Part shown: piece after piece, positions 1-12,624 of the stretch
Layout: each line of letters starts with the position of its first letter
Numbering within the stretch: position 1 is the stretch's first letter
Assembly (NCBI GenBank): GCA_029298735.1
Contig: JANSLP010000005.1
Span: 124,001 to 188,000, forward strand
Origin: Ophiostoma sp. CBS 140.51
Taxonomy: Eukaryota; Ascomycota; Sordariomycetes; Ophiostomatales; Ophiostomataceae
Length of the DNA: 64,000 nt
Direction: 5' to 3'
Made by a program: the position numbers and the translations under genes
Notes under the pieces: generated by a model
Told to the model about the DNA's origin: nothing
The model's database searches: none
What the model saw: only the letters and a program-made list of their open reading frames with translations

Positions 1-3000
1 ACAGATTATCTGCAGCATTCCGTACTGCATTTTTTCTCCGTACTCCGTACACACAGGTGCAGCTGTTTTTTACTTGCATTTTTTCCCTGCAGTTTCCCAG
101 CACCACAGGCTCATCCAGCCCGCATCCCCGTGTGCACTGCAACGCTGTGATTTGTTTGTACCTTTTTCTGTGTGCATTTTGTGTGCATTTTGTGTCCAGA
201 CACATATGTCCATGTCGTACTCCGTCCTCCATCACCCTCTCTCGTTGATTCTTTCTCTTTTCTTTTCTTTTCTCGTCCACTCACCCACTCGTCCATTCAC
301 ACATTCTCCCCCTTCTTGTTTGTCGTTACACAGCAGAAGGGAAGGAACAAAAGAGGCCTGGATGGATGAGGACGGAGGGGCGTGCATGTATCCTCTCTTC
401 GTGAGAAGAAGAAATAGAGCCGGTTCAATAGGATGCCCCTCATGGGCTTCTTTTCTTCTGTTTCTCCTTCTGCCTCGTCGTTGGATATCGCTGGCTGCTC
501 CTGTTTCTCACGCCTTTTGTCTCTCTTGCTAAAAACCTCGTGCTGAAAAAGCTGACGTTTCTCACTACGGCAAATCATTCTGACGGACGTGACGAGGGGC
601 AGGGACAGGAGGATACGGAGTACTTATATATTTGCTTTTTCCTATGCCTTTTGTTTGCTTCTTTTGCCTCGTTTTCCCCTTTCTTGCTGTTCTTCCCTTT
701 TCTCTCTTATGCATGCCACCCAACCACGTCGCACGATGAGCCAATGATTCTGACGAAGGAGAAGAGAAAAGCCCAAAAAAGAAACGAAAAATACCACCGG
801 AAGCTATTCCCCGCCGGCGCCTCTTTTTGCACGTTTCTTTTCTTTTTCCTTACCCATGCAGGCCCAGCCAGGCCGGTCTGAAAATAAGAAGGAAAAAATA
901 ACAGAGAGGACTGTCCCCTCTTTCCTCATAGAGCATACAATCATTTGCCTCAACTCAGCCTGACTCTGCTTTTCTGTGTCTCCCTAGCATCACGATACAG
1001 CACAGTACATGCGTCTTTTTACGCGTATAAATGCTTACTACCGTCTCTGGTGACTCTCTCCTCAGGAACGACATAGACAGCCTGCTGTAAGATGTACGTT
1101 TGTTTGCAGGAAGCAAAAGGGACAACGCATAACTGCCCTGGTGCCTACGCGGCGGGAGCGTACATGAGCACGATTGCACCGACTGCACCGTTTGCAAAAC
1201 TGCAGTGCCTGTACCTGTGCCTGTATCCGTATGAGTAGCACGCCGGGCAGGCACAGCAATGCATGTATTGTATGGCGCACCGGGACACGGAAGGACGACA
1301 AGCCGTGGAAACAGATAAAGGATAGTGAAGAGCTGAGAAGCATGTCCCCCCTCAAACGCAGTAGTTGCCCCGTCTCCGTCTTGTTCCTGTCGTCTTTGCC
1401 TGCCCTGAGAGCCCTACCCTGGCTGTCATCCCGGAGATCTGCTGCTACGCTTGGTCTCTTGTTCCCTTTTGTTCTGCAATCGACGGGGATGGTCGTTTGG
1501 TGAGGATAGCAAAATGAGGATGAGGGATGTATTCTTTTCTTTTTTCGTCTCCCTTTCTTTTCTTTGTCGCTTTTCTCTGGGTATATTTGCTTTTTCGGAA
1601 ACATTAGGCCTGTATTTTGCATTTTGCATTTGCATTTTGCATTTTCCACACAATTTCTGCATTTCATGGCCTTGGGTAGCACTGCCCGATGCAACGCTGC
1701 AAGAAGAGAATAAGGAAGGGGGGCAGGACTTCGTTTGGAGGGCTAGAAGAAGGAGACGGAAAGGACGAAAATTACCACAGGCGCTCCTTTCTTGTAGAAA
1801 CCAATACACTACCAACTACCTCCAAGCTCAGTAACTCGCAGGTAAGGAAAGAGCACTCTTGAGCGTTGAAGAGACAGCCAGATGCAAAAAGGCAAGAGCC
1901 AGAGGCAAATATGTCGGCGAGGCAAGAGCAGCTGAGCACAAAGAGCAGGGGTAGCGGAGAAATAAAATATGTACACTCCTTACTTGTCCAAAGCAATAAT
2001 TGTGTGTTCTGGCCACGAGGTATCCCTTTGAGTTGCAGTTGGAAGGAAAGTCAGTGGCTTTCGGTTGCAGTTGCAGTTGCGGTTGCAGTTGCAGTTGCAG
2101 TTATTCTCTTTGGCCCTGACGACGTACTCTGTATTTGCTTTTTTCTGTTCAGCTGTCCATTTCCTACCACCACAATAAGAGACAAGCATTCAAGACGATA
2201 CGACGAGACAGCGGGCATACTGATACCTCCTTGTATGTGCTCCAGACGAGAGTCTTTTTGAACACAAATACTGCAACGTGGGGGCAGCGTAGCAGGTGTG
2301 CGTATTTAGTAAGGATGGATGGAGGATCATGGAAAAAGAAAATAAAAAAGGCGAGACGAGGAGAAGAGGCGATGAAAAAGGCAAAAGATACGAAAAAAAC
2401 GAAAAAAAAAAGAAAAAAAAAACGAGAAAATGGAAAAAGAAAGCAGCGTCGATCACCGGTTCGGTTCCTCGCCCCCGAGGACCATCGTCTCTCTTCGGTG
2501 AGGCTTGCAAAGGTAGTGTCTTTCTGTCCTTGCAGCGTTTTCTCACTCGTCAATGTCTGTATCGTCGATATCGTAGATGTTGCATCTGGATGTGCTGAGG
2601 ACCGTGAGTGTTCAACGGTCGTTTCCTATATCATGTGTGGTATAGTCCCGCTTGTTAAATATTATTATTAATGTTTTCTAGATGTGATTTTTTTTTGATA
2701 CGGTGTTTATTTATGTGTTTATCTCATGATGTTAGCCTAACAAAATCAATCCCGCACATTAAATTTCACGAATAAGTATCAGAAAATAGTTATAAAAGTA
2801 CACGTTTTTGTATAGAAAATGCAGATGAATTCAACCGCAATGAAATGCAGCAGATGCCAAATGTAAGATAAAATACACGCGAGTATAAGGTAAACAGATG
2901 TTAAACAAATAACGAATAAAAGAAAAACGACCCGAGTTCTATCCTATCTGGTCTTTTTGCGTTGCGCCAAAATGTCAAATTATTTTCCGTCATGTCATCC

Positions 3001-3046
3001 GAGACATGACGTTTTCAACCTCCCTTTACAACTACCTCCGCACAGT
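1..3046. other. non-coding stretch at window start
   Basis: I see no convincing gene here. Open frames are short, overlap in several frames and show no recognisable protein. The stretch holds pyrimidine-rich tracts, the decamer TACTCCGTAC at 41-50 and its reverse complement TACGGAGTAC at 614-623, TTTTGCA-type repeats near 1615-1650 and a GTTGCA hexamer repeat near 2062-2102. The AT-rich part from about 2650 to 2960 is probably the 3' flank of the leftward ABC transporter gene that ends at 3047. Confidence 0.6.
2062..2102. repeat. GTTGCA/GGTTGC hexamer tandem repeat
   Basis: About seven copies of a hexamer (GTTGCA with a GGTTGC variant) lie in tandem in non-coding DNA. It is a simple microsatellite with no visible gene association. 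Confidence 0.8.
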
Positions 3047-6000
3047 TTAATCCGCCAGTCCAGCCTGCTTGACGAGACCGTAAAAGAGACCGCGGCTGGA
3101 AATCAGCTCCTGCGGCGTGCCAAACTCGGCCACCTCGCCGCGCTCGAGCACGACGACGCGGTCGCTGTCCAAGATGGTGTTGATGCGGTGCGCCACGGTG
3201 ATAATGGTGCGGTTGGCAAAGAGTGGCGAGCGCAGCGTGGCCTGCAGCATCCGGTCCGTCTCGACGTCCACGGCAGCGGTGGCCTCGTCGAGCACCAGAA
3301 TGTTGGACGGCGTCAGCAGTGCGCGCGCCAGCGACACGAGCTGGCGTTGGCCCTGCGAGAGGTTGGAGCCTGTAGATGTTAGTGAGTGGACGAACAGATG
3401 AAGTAAATAAAAGAGAAAAACACCAGAGGCAACACTGCATCGCACTTGCGATGCTCGCTGCATTGCCCGCCATTATCGTCTCGCTTGACCACGTCACACG
3501 AGAGTCATGGTCTCTCACTGTGCTCCCTGTACTCCCCTTGTCCCTCCACCTCCCCAGTCGTGTCGTCCTGTGTCGTGTTGTACACAAATCATGACACACA
3601 CCCTCTTTCTCTGTCCCGTGTGCTTTTGCCGCCACTTTCCCTCCGTCCTTTTAGGCGCGACCACGCCCACATTGTGTGCGGAAAAGACGGTGACGGCATG
3701 CTCGTACAACAGGACGGGGGCGGGGGGAAACACCCAAGAACAGACAGGGAAGGTCGGGCATGAGAAGGCGTTGAGGAGGAGGAGTGTTGGGACGTTGGGG
3801 GCGAGAACAATGGCGACGGAAATGGAAGGTGGAAAACAAAATATAACCAAAAGACAAAAGGCTTGCGAACTGTACATACCTCCTTCGTTAATCTTGGCCT
3901 CGAGACCACCAGTCATGGACGACACATGATCCTTGAGACGGGCGTGCTCGAGTACGGTCCACAGCTCCGTGTCGTCATGCACATGCGCCGGGTCCAGGTT
4001 GTCGCGGACAGTGCCCTCAAAGAGCGCGGCGTCCTGCGGGATAATGGCCAGGCGGCGGCGTAGATCCAGCAGGCCAATCGTCGATGTGTTCAAATCGTCA
4101 ATGCGGATGTGGCCCGTGTCGGGCTCAATGATGCGGAACAACGCTAGCGTCAGCGACGACTTGCCGGCACCTGTGCGGCCGACAACACCAATCTTCTCGT
4201 GCGGCTTGATGTCGAGGCTGACGTTCTTGAGCACCAGGTCAAGGCCCTCGCGGTAGCGCGCGCTGTAGTTGCGGAACTCGACCTCGCCGTGCGCCGGCCA
4301 GCTGACGGGCGGGCGGTTGCGGTGGATAATCTCGGGCGCCTCGCTCGGCAGAGCAGCGTACTCGAGCACACGCTCCACGGAGACAATGTTGGTCTCGACC
4401 TCGACGGACTGGCGGACAATCCAGTTCAGGGAGGTCGTAATCTGCAGAGCGTACGACATGGCCAGACCGACCATACCCTCGTCCAGGCCGCTGTGGTTGG
4501 CAACGGAAATGACCGAGAAACCGGCAGCCGCCAGGATGACGACGGCACCGATAAACTCAAGACGCACAGCCAGCCAGCGGTTGGAGCTGATGGACGGGTA
4601 GAAAGCACGCAGGTTGGCATCCATGCGCCACTCGTTTTCGAGCTCGAAGCGCGGCTGCTGGCGGTAGGCACGAATCGTCTGCACGCCACCCAGAGACTCC
4701 TGGAAGTGCGCGTAGATGGGCGAGCGCGAGACACTGTCGAGACGCTTGAGCTCGCGCGACGTGTAGAGGTAGTAGCGCTGGATGAAGATGTACATCAGAC
4801 CCAGAGGGATAATCAGAGCCGTGAAGGCGGGCGTTGTGAGGGAAATAACAGCCAGAGTAAAGCACGAGCGGGACACGTTGACAAAGAGCATATTGAACGT
4901 CCGGGCCAGGATCTCGTCGACACGGTAAATGTCGCTGGAGAAGCGGTTCAGAATACGACCAGCGGGCGTGACGTCAAAGAAGGACATGGGCGAGCGGAAG
5001 ATGGCCTTGGCCATGCGCTCGTGCAGCTTGCGCGATGCCTCAATCGAGCAGAAGATCCACAGGATGAGCGTCTGCGCGACAGTCAAGAGAGCAGAACCAA
5101 TACCGAAAGCAAAGTAGATGCCAATGTACTTGCCGACATTTGTGTTGCCGCCGTACTTGGTGTTGTGGTCGGCCCACTTCTTGAGCCAGAAGTTGGCACC
5201 CAGACTGACGAACTGCGACGAGACGAGAGCAGTGAGGTAGACAATGACGGCAAACATGTTGTTGGTCTTGGCGTACTCGAGGTACACCTGCCACTTGACC
5301 TTGCCCTGCTCAGAGTGCTCCTTGGCCTGTTTGGTCTTGCTGCCGGCCGCCTCCTCGTCGGTAAGCTTGCCGCGGGGGCCGTGGAAACTGGCGGCACTGG
5401 CGCGACGTAGCGTGGCCATGCTCTCAGTGCGAGCCTTCTTGGGGACACCAGTCGCCGGGCCGGGCTTGATGCTTTGCAGAGCGGCAAGGCCCTCCTGGGC
5501 CTCCTCGATCTCGTCATCCTTGAGCGGGGTGCCAGTCTCAATGACAGTCGATGTCTCGCTGCCAGAGTCGGTGCTGCCAGAGGACGAGCCGTTGTTGCCA
5601 CCGGCCGAGGACGGGCCGGACTCGGACTGGTTGGCGGTCTTGATAAGGTCGTGGACAAGGCCCTTCATGGCACCGAGCTGGCGGTAGGTGCCCTTCTCGA
5701 CAATCTCGCCGTCGCGCAGCATGTAGATGGAATCGGACTCGAGCAGGACGGGGATCGAGTTGGTAGCAAGAATCCGCGTCTTGGAGCGGAGAAGACCCTT
5801 GGGGCCGAGGACGTTGTCAATCAGGTGACGGCCGACGTGCGAGTCGACTGCAGACAGAGAATCATCGAGCAGGTAGATATCGGCGCGGGCGTAGACGGCA
5901 CGGGCCAGGGAAACACGGGCCTTTTGGCCACCAGACAGAGAGATACCACGCTCACCGACGACAGTCTCGTCACCGTCGGGCAGCTGGGCGAAATCGTCAA

Positions 6001-8230
6001 TCAGGGCACAAGCCGTGACCGTCTGCTCGTAAAACTCAGCGTCGAAGCGGTAACCAAAGACAATGTTCTCCTTGACGGTGGCGTTCATGATCCAGCTCTG
6101 CTGGGCGACGTAGGCCACGGTACCAGCAACCTCGACCTCACCCTTGACCTTCCACAAATCACCCAGGATGGCCTGCAGCAGCGAAGACTTGCCGGCACCG
6201 ACACGACCAATAACACAGGTAAGCTCGCCCTTGTCGGCGGCAAAGTTGATGTCAGTCAAAACATTCTTGTCCTCGTGGCGGTTCCAAGAAAAGCTGCCGT
6301 CGCGGATGGTGACAGTCTCCTCGCCCATCTCCTCAGCGGCGGGGCGGGACACGACAGCATCAGACTGCAGCTCTTCAGCGAGGAAGAAGTCGGTGAGACG
6401 CGAGACAGCGACGCTGGCCTCGACAATGGAGGTGATGACCATGGGCAGGACGGCCAGAGGGAAGGACAGCAGGTTGAACAGGGCCAGGGCGGGGAAGATG
6501 ATCTCGGTGGTCAGGGGCTCGTCGCGGGTCAACACGAAAGACGTGAAGGTCAGGCAGGACACGAGGAAGGGCGTGGTGTTCCACATGAAATTGGCACCGG
6601 CCTGAGCAGCACCGATGCGGCGCAGGTTCTTGAGCTCGAGGTCGTTACGGACATAGTTGAGCTTGTTCATGAAAGCGGCGCCCCAGGCGTACAGCTTGAT
6701 GCTCTTCATGTTGTTGATAATCTCGGCAATCAGACGGCTACGGGCGTCCTTGTTCTTCATCTGCTGCTTCTGCAGACGCTTCATGGCGCGGGCAATCAAA
6801 CCGTTGAGCGGGATCATGACAATCATGATGCCAATACCCGCTAGCATGTTCCAGCCGACGAGCTTGTAGAGCGAGAACATGCAGATGCAGATCTGGAAGG
6901 GAGCAGACCACAGCTGGTGGGCAAACTGGGTCAGGTCCTGCAGACGCTGGACATCGACGGCCATGTAGTTGACAATGTCACCCGTAGTCTTGGTGGAGCG
7001 GCCCTCGTTGGACAGCTTGAGCGCTTTGCGGTAGATGGACGACGTCAGACCACCCTTGATGCGCATGCCGGACACGAACGTCAACTGGAAGTACTGGTGG
7101 ATCATAATGGTCTGGAAAGTGGCGACGCCAAACATAGAGAAGGCGATGACGGCACCCTGGATGGCCGGCTGCGGGTTTGTGTACTTGTAGGAGGCGACAA
7201 AGGCAATGAGGAAGCGCAGCAGCTGTGGCTGGGTGAAGGCCGACAGATCGTTGCCAATCTTGAAGAGAGCAGCCAGAGCATAGGGGCCACCGTAGGCGCG
7301 GAAAGCGGCGATCCAGAGCGAAGGTCGGCCCTCCTTCTCGAGCTCCTTTTGCCAAGCACGCTCAAAGGCGCCACCGGTCTCCGAAGTGCGGTCCTGGGTC
7401 TCGAGGCCCCAGAGGTCGTCCTCGGTCAGGTACTGCTTGTAGCCGTAGCGCATAAGCGGGGTCATCCAGCTGAACGTCAGGCGCGAGAAGATGGTGGCGT
7501 ACTCGGCCGGGCACTCCTCGCCGTCCTCGAGAGCCTCGTAGGCGCTGTGCTTGCGGGGCGCGAGCCACTCGATAATAAACTCGAGAACGACCAGGCCGAG
7601 ACCGACAGTGAAGGTGATAAAGTAGGGCAGGTTGGTTTCGTAGATCTGCTGGGAGATGAGCGAGCGGAGCTTGACGATCAGGACGAGGACGAGCAGCAGC
7701 CAGTAGAAGAGCACGACGCCGTTGGCATTGCGTAGACGCGGGTACTCGACCCACTGGATAACAAAGACGACGGCGAGGGAGACAACAGTGACAACGGTAG
7801 CCCAAGAGCGGAAATCCTCAAACCAGACGTCGGGGTAGCTGATAACCTGGATAATAAACTGAGCAACAAAATCGGCAATGACGAGAACGAAGAGAGCCTG
7901 CTTGACCCAGAAAGTGGTGTCCTTGGCCAGGCCGTTGGAGGGCTTCTTGGCCAGCAGCCACCAGAGAGCCAGGGCACCAGCGACGATACCAAAGGCGGCG
8001 ACACTGGCGACACCGACATCCAAGAAGCAGGGCGTAAAGTCGTAGCGGAAGGGGCTCAGAGGACCCCAGCCCTCAATGTTGCGGCAAAAGGGCTGGTCGG
8101 CCTCGGCGGATGCAGACAGATAGCCGCTGCCGAGCTCCTTCTGGGGACGGTAGCCGGAGAAGGAGCCGGTCTGGGCCATGACCTTTTGGTCGTCCGCGAA
8201 GAAGATGGGAAACAAAGGCTGCTCCTCCAT
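3047..8230 (-). CDS. ABCC/MRP-type full ABC transporter (YCF1/BPT1-like)
   Basis: This is a multidrug-resistance-associated protein of the ABCC family; in fungi such proteins usually pump glutathione conjugates and metals into the vacuole. The coding sequence joins 8230..3880 and 3369..3047 on the minus strand, giving 1557 aa, the usual size. An N-terminal TMD0 (from about residue 58) precedes the first ABC core. NBD1 has Walker A GRVGAGKSS near 674, LSGGQ near 764 and a Walker B ending LLDDS near 783, where Asp replaces the catalytic Glu, as is typical of the degenerate ABCC site 1. A Ser/Gly/Thr-rich linker (about 870-960) leads to TMD2. NBD2 has Walker A GRTGAGKSS near 1350, LSQGQ at 1454-1458 and VLDEAT with Asp1478/Glu1479. 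The 510-nt intron (3370..3879; GTATGT donor, CTAAC branch, CTACAG acceptor) interrupts the codon two residues before SNLSQGQ. The start is the first ATG (MEEQPLF). The exact substrate cannot be read from the sequence. Confidence 0.95.
3370..3879 (-). other. unusually long intron in ABCC gene
   Basis: The donor is GTATGT at 3879 and the acceptor ACAG ends at 3370, with a CTAAC branch site directly upstream. Joining the exons restores EGG-SNLSQGQ, the expected C-loop of NBD2. At 510 nt it is several times longer than nearly all other introns here. If it is retained, the frame stays open for about 120 codons, to a stop at 3515. Confidence 0.9.
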
Positions 8231-11125
8231 CGTGGCGGTTGTTGTGTGTTGTAGATGTCGAAGAGTCTATCTCAGTTTCGATTCGATCTCGAAATATGAA
8301 CCGGCCGGCGGCCAAGCCAACCGACGGGCGGCAGAAACGGGCGTCGAGCGGCGACCAGGGCACGCGAATTGAAGCCCGGCAGAGTGTAGAACCGGAGTCG
8401 AGGCAGAGAAAAGGCGTGCTGGGAGCCAATTGCGAATGCCTTTGTTGCTGTGTTGAATCGACCAAGCTCGCGGAAGTCGGTCGGATAAGGAACTCTACAA
8501 AAAATAGAGTGTCAGGGATCGGAACGGAGCTGCAGCGGAATAGGCCGCTGAGACAGAGCACCGTATGCAATTGGGCGGTGGTCCGGGGTGGGGGAGGTTG
8601 GAGAGAGAAAAGAAGAAAAAAAAAAGGAAAAGAAAAACGAAGAAAAAGAGAGAAGAGAGAGGAAGAGTGAGAGGAGCGGAAGTGAGGAAAGAAGCAAAGC
8701 ACCCAAGAAAGAAATAAAAATGGGGATCGTTGCAAATGGAGCAAATGGAGCAGCTGCGAACGAGCTCGGAGGTAAGAAAATAACAAAGTAACGGCGGAAG
8801 GCGCAAACCGCAGATAAAGCGTAGCGGCGTGAAGCGTGCAAGCGTGAAGCGGTTACGTTAAAAAGAGGGTCTCCTCATCCGTTATTTCTCTTTCGCTCTC
8901 TCGTATCTGTAAGCTTTCTAAGCAGGAAGCTCTTTCCTTCAAAGTTTTTTTTTGCTACTTTTTGTTGGCGTGGAAGTCGCGTGGCGCGAGAACAAAAGGA
9001 AAGTACGAGGGACGCCTGAGCGTCGTTTGGTCGCCTTGCTTCCTGCCTGCACTTCAAAGCCAACTCCATACTGGGTCTTGGCCTTGGCCGCTGGCCTCCA
9101 GCGTGGGGCCGCTAAGCCGAATACGTCACGCGCTCCTACGTAAAGTATGAGATGCCTGCGAGTTTGCAGCGCCGACCGGCAAGAAGAGAGTGCGGGGACC
9201 GTTCACTGCAGGGCAGGTGCAGACGGCGTGCAGGTGGGGACGCAGGACGCCATACTGTACGGAGTATGTGCAACAGGTATCTCACTTACGCAGGCGCGGC
9301 AAAGCGCCAGGGAAACCACGACGGAGAAAGTGTAAAACAGTCCAACAGTACTCCATAGAGGGGGAAGGAGCTACAGGCGTAATTTACCTCACCGCAATTC
9401 GGCGGGTCTCCCATACCAAGTAGGCTGTCTCCTCGTCGCATTATTAATCGCCCGCTACCACCGCCAATCTCACCCTCTCAACCCGGTGTTAGTGGTGTTA
9501 GCTGCAGTACTTCTCCGGCGGGCGGCAACAATCTGCGTGAACAAGGCTGTTGCAGTCCTTCGTCAGTGCCTGCATGTTCTGGCCAAGTCCAGTGGGAGTA
9601 GCGAATGGATGCAACTGGATTACGCGTGGCGATCGTCAAAGTGAGTGGGTGCAGTAAAAATGAGTGGTGTTGACTTTAATGGGGTGAATGAAGCCTGTTT
9701 ATTAATCTGACATTTTGTCATGAAAAATAGTGACAACGAAGGTATTGTTTGAGGCTAGGATTGGATTGAAAGAATGTCGCAGTGAAAGTGAATGAAAAGG
9801 GTGAAAAGAGTGAGACAGGATGAAATGTCGACGTGAAAGGGGTTCTGAAGGACGAAAACTACGCTGTACAAAGTACAATCTGCAGTGTCTGTGACTGCGA
9901 AGCCGGAGCCTTGGAGCACGAACTCGGAAACGAAATGTGACTGGTTGACGGAAGCGAATATAAAAGAAACGGCATGCCTTTTGTGGAAAAAAGAGAGTAA
10001 AAAGAGACGAGGCGGGAAGGCTGTTATTATATGCAGGGATTCCTTGGCGGTACAGGCGCATAATTAGAGAATTTTGAAAATTTTGAGAAGGAAACCAACT
10101 TACGCTGCAATGTCTTTACTCACTGTGACAGTTGCTCGATTTTTATGATTTGATGGGGGCTGGGGTTGCAGCAGTCTGCATGAGTAGTTGCACCAGGGTT
10201 CATGACAAGACAAATACTGTTCAGGTGACGAGAAACGGGATGGAATGGAGAGGGGGACAAGGTCTTTTCTACAAATCCTGAGTTTCTCCTGCGCTCTTCC
10301 TTTGGAAAAGGAGACGGAGTAAGTACAACAATGGAAAGGTGCCGTTTCGGCAAACATGGTTCGTTGAGACTGCCGATCGAATGTGATGGGGTGATTCTGG
10401 GGAAATGGTGTCAAAAGGGAAAGAAAAGGACCACACTTATGAGAACTTAGATTGTATGATAGATTTTATGTGAGTGAAAAAGTGAGCAGTCTATTTATAC
10501 GAACAGTTCCTGTTACGGTAGCCAGGAAGTGATCATGTACATGCAATCTGTGCCTTTATGGTGCGCATATATATTTGGTAAACTCATTGGCTATTCATTA
10601 AACATAAGCAGAGCTTTTGTGTACTCTTTCCTCGTACCCAAGAAGAGAACATGTAAATCGAGGACAGAAACTATCTAGAAAATACTGTAGATATGCCGAG
10701 AAAGCTGAGCCACCTGGTCCTGGAGTTGGAGGCCCAGAATCATGGGTTCGAGATGATAATGCTGGCCCTGGTAGTTTTATGGCTTCCTTTCGAGCACCAT
10801 CTCGCGTTGGTTGGCAAAATATTTTGGCAATGGAAGCATACTGTCCACGAATAAGCGGCAGACCTATTTGAACAACCATCAAATTCGATGCCTACAGCTT
10901 TGCGAAGCATTAGTGCTGGTGGTGGAGCCCATATATAATGTGGTGCCTAGATGGATGGTCCGCCAAACCGATATGACTATCGGCTACCCATCATATCAAC
11001 CCGTACCCGGGGGGATGATAGGGCGAAGATGGAGGAGGCGGGGGAGGGCTCATCGTGCTTGGCTGGCGTGGCGGAGCTGGCGGCGGCATCAGCTCGGAAG
11101 AGGGTTGATGTTGCATGGATCCATC
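8231..11125. other. intergenic, no supported gene
   Basis: This separates two leftward genes, so it holds the ABCC promoter (from 8231 upward) and the AOS1 3' flank. A pyrimidine-rich tract on the minus strand at about 8590-8710 fits a fungal core promoter or leader for the transporter. A GTACGGAGTA motif lies at 9257-9266. The island 10590-10880 is open in three frames and includes an ATG frame of 53 codons at 10693..10854 (+), but nothing is recognisable. Confidence 0.55.
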
Positions 11126-12624
11126 CTACTGGAGGTTCATAGCCGATGCCTCTGCTCCCGCTGGTGCTGGTGCCGTGACAACTGGTGCTTTAACGGCCGA
11201 AACACTCGTAGCCACGCCATTGCCATTAGCAAGTGCGAGCTGAGGTGCTACGGGCAATGCACCGCCAGTCGCCTGGGCCACCGTCTCCGTTGCCGTGGAT
11301 TTGGGCGCCGTGGCCAGTTGTGCAGTACCCAGGTTCATCTCCGGGTGCATGGCAAACACCGACGACGTCATGTTGTTGCCGTCAAACACCACCAGATTCT
11401 GGATCGGCTGCTGCGTCTGGCCGATGGTGTTGATGACGTCCTGGGCCAGCTGGCCGCCGAGCACGGTAGCAACGGCCGAGATCTCGTGCAGCTCTGCAAC
11501 ACTCTGCAAGAACTCACGGATCTTGTCAGCGGCCACCGGCGGCGTGCCGAGCGCCTGCTGCTTGGTGTTGACGAGGCCAATAAACTCGGTGCGGTCCTCG
11601 GGGCTGTTGGGGTTCGGCACGCGGTAGTTCTCGTGGCTGTGGAAATCCTGGAACGCCCACAGGGCACGCAGGCACGGCAGCAGAGGAGTCACATTGCGCA
11701 GGCGCCGTGCCACACTTCGGATAGAATGCGGCAGAAGCGAAGCGTCCGAGGCCAGATACCACGTCGAGTAGACCTCGCGCTTTGTCACCGACTCCTTGGC
11801 CGCACCCGCACCACTCTCCTCGCCCTCCACCTTCACGTCGACAATCGTCCGTGTGCGTGTCTCGCGGTCGCCGACCTTGGAGGCAATGTTGCCCCGCTCG
11901 CGCGTAATCACAAAGTCGTGCTCGATGAGATCGGCAAAGATGAATCCGAACATGCCGTACGAGTTGGCTGCGTAAAAGGGGCAACCCTGTAGGCGCGTAG
12001 CCGTGTTGATGTAGTTGAGCACCGCCGGGTCGCGGTCGGTCACAATGACAAGCGTAAACTTTTCAAAGTAGCCAGCCGCCTGCTTGCTGACATCGTTCTG
12101 TTCGACCACCACGTTGACACGCGGATTCAGGGAGCTCAGCTGCTGGCTGACGGTGACGGCCCGATTCTTGCCGACAACGGCTGCTGCTGCTGCCCGGTCG
12201 GCCGCCTCTCTCTGTTCTTGGGATGCGCCAGGCGGCACGACCTCGCCTGCCGACGGGGTTGCCAGCAAAAATTGCGAGCCGAGGTCTGCCTCTGTGACAT
12301 TCTCGTGGTCGGCAATCGTCAGTGAGCCAATCCCGGCCAGCACCAGGTTCTTAGCAATCTCGTTTCCCAGGGCCCGGGCCGTGACAAGCAGGACGTGGGC
12401 CGAGCGAAGCTTTTCTTGGGCGCGCATGCCCCAGAGGCGGATTTGGCGATCGTAGAGGGCGATTTCATCTGGTAACATCTAGTTAGCAAGTTATTAACGC
12501 AAGCTGCGAAAAGAGAACCAATCCACGCACCTTCTGTCATGCCGGATCGGGCATCTGGGACAGCAGCTGCGGCTGCCGGTTGTGCCCCATTCGAGCCAGC
12601 AGCTCCGCCGTTAACATCGGCCAT
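11126..12624 (-). CDS. AOS1: SUMO-activating enzyme E1 subunit AOS1
   Basis: This is the ThiF/UBA-fold subunit that pairs with UBA2 to adenylate SUMO in the nucleus. The coding sequence joins 12624..12531 and 12468..11126, giving 478 aa. The first exon encodes an Ala-rich leader. The splice restores MTE-DEIALYDRQIRLWG, the hallmark start of AOS1/ULA1-type subunits. A Rossmann-like segment follows (SAHVLLV, then GNEIAKNLVLAGIGSL), then ADHENVTEADLGSQFL. As expected for AOS1, there is no catalytic-cysteine domain; that lies on UBA2. The C-terminus is Ala/Thr-rich. The 62-nt intron has a GTGCGT donor. An AG at 12479-12480 sits only a few bases past the CTAAC branch site and would break the frame, so I use the next AG, 10 nt further on. 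Confidence 0.92.

Noticed and set aside
5474..6844. A 456-codon plus-strand frame antisense to the ABCC transporter
   Set aside because: Shadow of the ABC gene with no recognisable domain.
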